Shown piece after piece: positions 5,825 through 6,347 of a stretch of DNA of 6,347 nucleotides. The stretch is taken from assembly GCA_021826485.1 (NCBI GenBank), contig JAKAZX010000243.1:1-6347 (forward strand), written 5' to 3'. Below the pieces are notes generated by a model. The model was given only the letters and a program-made list of their open reading frames with translations. It had not been told where the DNA came from and made no database searches. Each line of letters begins with the position of its first letter. Position 1 is the first letter of the stretch. Origin of the DNA: Pseudomonadota bacterium (GTDB taxonomy: Bacteria; Pseudomonadota; Alphaproteobacteria; Acetobacterales; Acetobacteraceae). A program made the translations under genes and the position numbers.

Positions 5825-6347
5825 TCATTCGCCCACCGCCGCGCCGGCGGGGCGGCGCGGATCGCTGGCACCGTACAGCCGGCCGGGCCGCAGCGGTGCG
5901 ACCGCCGCGGCATCGTTGCCGGACGACGGCAGCGCCGCCGCCTCGGACAGGGTGCTGCCGACGGCGATCAGCTCCGCCGCCCCCCAGGGCTGCTGCGGCG
6001 TGATCACGTAGCCCATGCCGCGCAGCGCCGCTTCGGTATCCGCCGACAGGGCGCGCGGCTCGACGAAGATTTCGTCCGGCAGCCATTGTTCGTGAAAGCG
6101 CGGAACGTCCACCGCCTCCTGCGGCGTCAGGCCGAACACCAGCACGTTCAGCGCCGTCTCCAGCACCGTCGTGATGATGCGCGCCCCGCCCGGGGAGCCG
6201 AGCACCAGCGCCACCTGCCCGTCCCGCAGCACGATGGTCGGCGCCATCGACGACAGCGGGCGCTTGCCCGGCGCGATCGCGTTGGCTTCTCCCTGCACCA
6301 GCCCGAACAGGTTGGGGCGGCCCGGCTTGACGGTGAAATCGTCCATC
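5825..6347 (-). CDS. ggt: Gamma-glutamyltransferase, C-terminal part (5' end outside window)
   Basis: The frame is open from the right edge to a TGA at 5825-5827, showing 173 C-terminal residues of the small (catalytic) subunit. The enzyme moves or hydrolyses the gamma-glutamyl group of glutathione and related compounds, usually in the periplasm or outside the cell, after autocleavage at a Thr nucleophile that lies beyond the window. Visible residues match E. coli GGT at the same spacing, by numbering recalled from memory: MDDF (Asp3 = Asp433), LSSM (Ser32-Ser33 = Ser462-Ser463) and GSPGGARIIT (Gly53-Gly54 = Gly483-Gly484, oxyanion region). ANAIAPGKRPLSSMAPTIV, FHEQWLPD and the terminal GASDPRRPAGAA are also family-typical. 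The visible part appears intact, with a somewhat longer C-terminus than the E. coli enzyme. The cupin gene follows 11 nt downstream. Localisation and the nucleophile cannot be checked here. Confidence 0.95.
   Translation of the reverse strand, partial: MDDFTVKPGRPNLFGLVQGEANAIAPGKRPLSSMAPTIVLRDGQVALVLGSPGGARIITTVLETALNVLVFGLTPQEAVDVPRFHEQWLPDEIFVEPRALSADTEAALRGMGYVITPQQPWGAAELIAVGSTLSEAAALPSSGNDAAAVAPLRPGRLYGASDPRRPAGAAVGE

Overview
This is a high-GC window with dense coding and few gaps. The protein set (EcsC-family, exported PRC-barrel, glnK-amtB, a UbiH/COQ6-type ubiquinone hydroxylase) and the alphaproteobacterial style of GlnK suggest an alphaproteobacterium, plausibly Rhodospirillales/Acetobacteraceae. 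That placement is inference from protein style, not a phylogenetic result. Nothing looks mobile: I found no transposase, integrase, tRNA, CRISPR or phage gene, and base composition is even throughout.

Layout. Left part (1-2203, + strand): the 3' end of an EcsC-family gene, a small secreted PRC-barrel protein, and an MFS transporter. Centre (2157-3383, - strand): an FAD-dependent UbiH/UbiF/COQ6-family hydroxylase whose 3' end overlaps the end of the MFS gene by 47 bp. The hydroxylase diverges from glnK across a 218-bp intergenic region. That region carries a 9-bp perfect inverted repeat touching the hydroxylase start codon and a near-consensus sigma-54 promoter pointing at glnK. Right centre (3602-5396, + strand): glnK (PII signalling protein) and amtB (ammonium channel), a classic two-gene nitrogen operon. 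Right end (5463-6347, - strand): the 3' part of a gamma-glutamyltransferase gene followed 11 nt later by a small cupin gene. A strong 13-bp GC-rich hairpin between amtB and the cupin gene can end transcription from both sides.

How the genes work together. GlnK and AmtB form a sensing/uptake pair: GlnK carries the uridylylatable T-loop Tyr51 and all the usual ligand residues, and AmtB carries the twin-His pore and the C-terminal tail that GlnK docks on. The sigma-54-like promoter fits induction under nitrogen limitation. Gamma-glutamyltransferase can release glutamate from glutathione or gamma-glutamyl compounds, so a nitrogen-scavenging link is conceivable, but the convergent orientation gives no direct support for co-regulation. 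The remaining genes are housekeeping or of unknown role.

Overall this is mostly an ordinary chromosomal region. I see no evidence for a novel multi-gene system. The points most worth checking are the glnK upstream region, the inverted repeat at the hydroxylase start, and the shared terminator.
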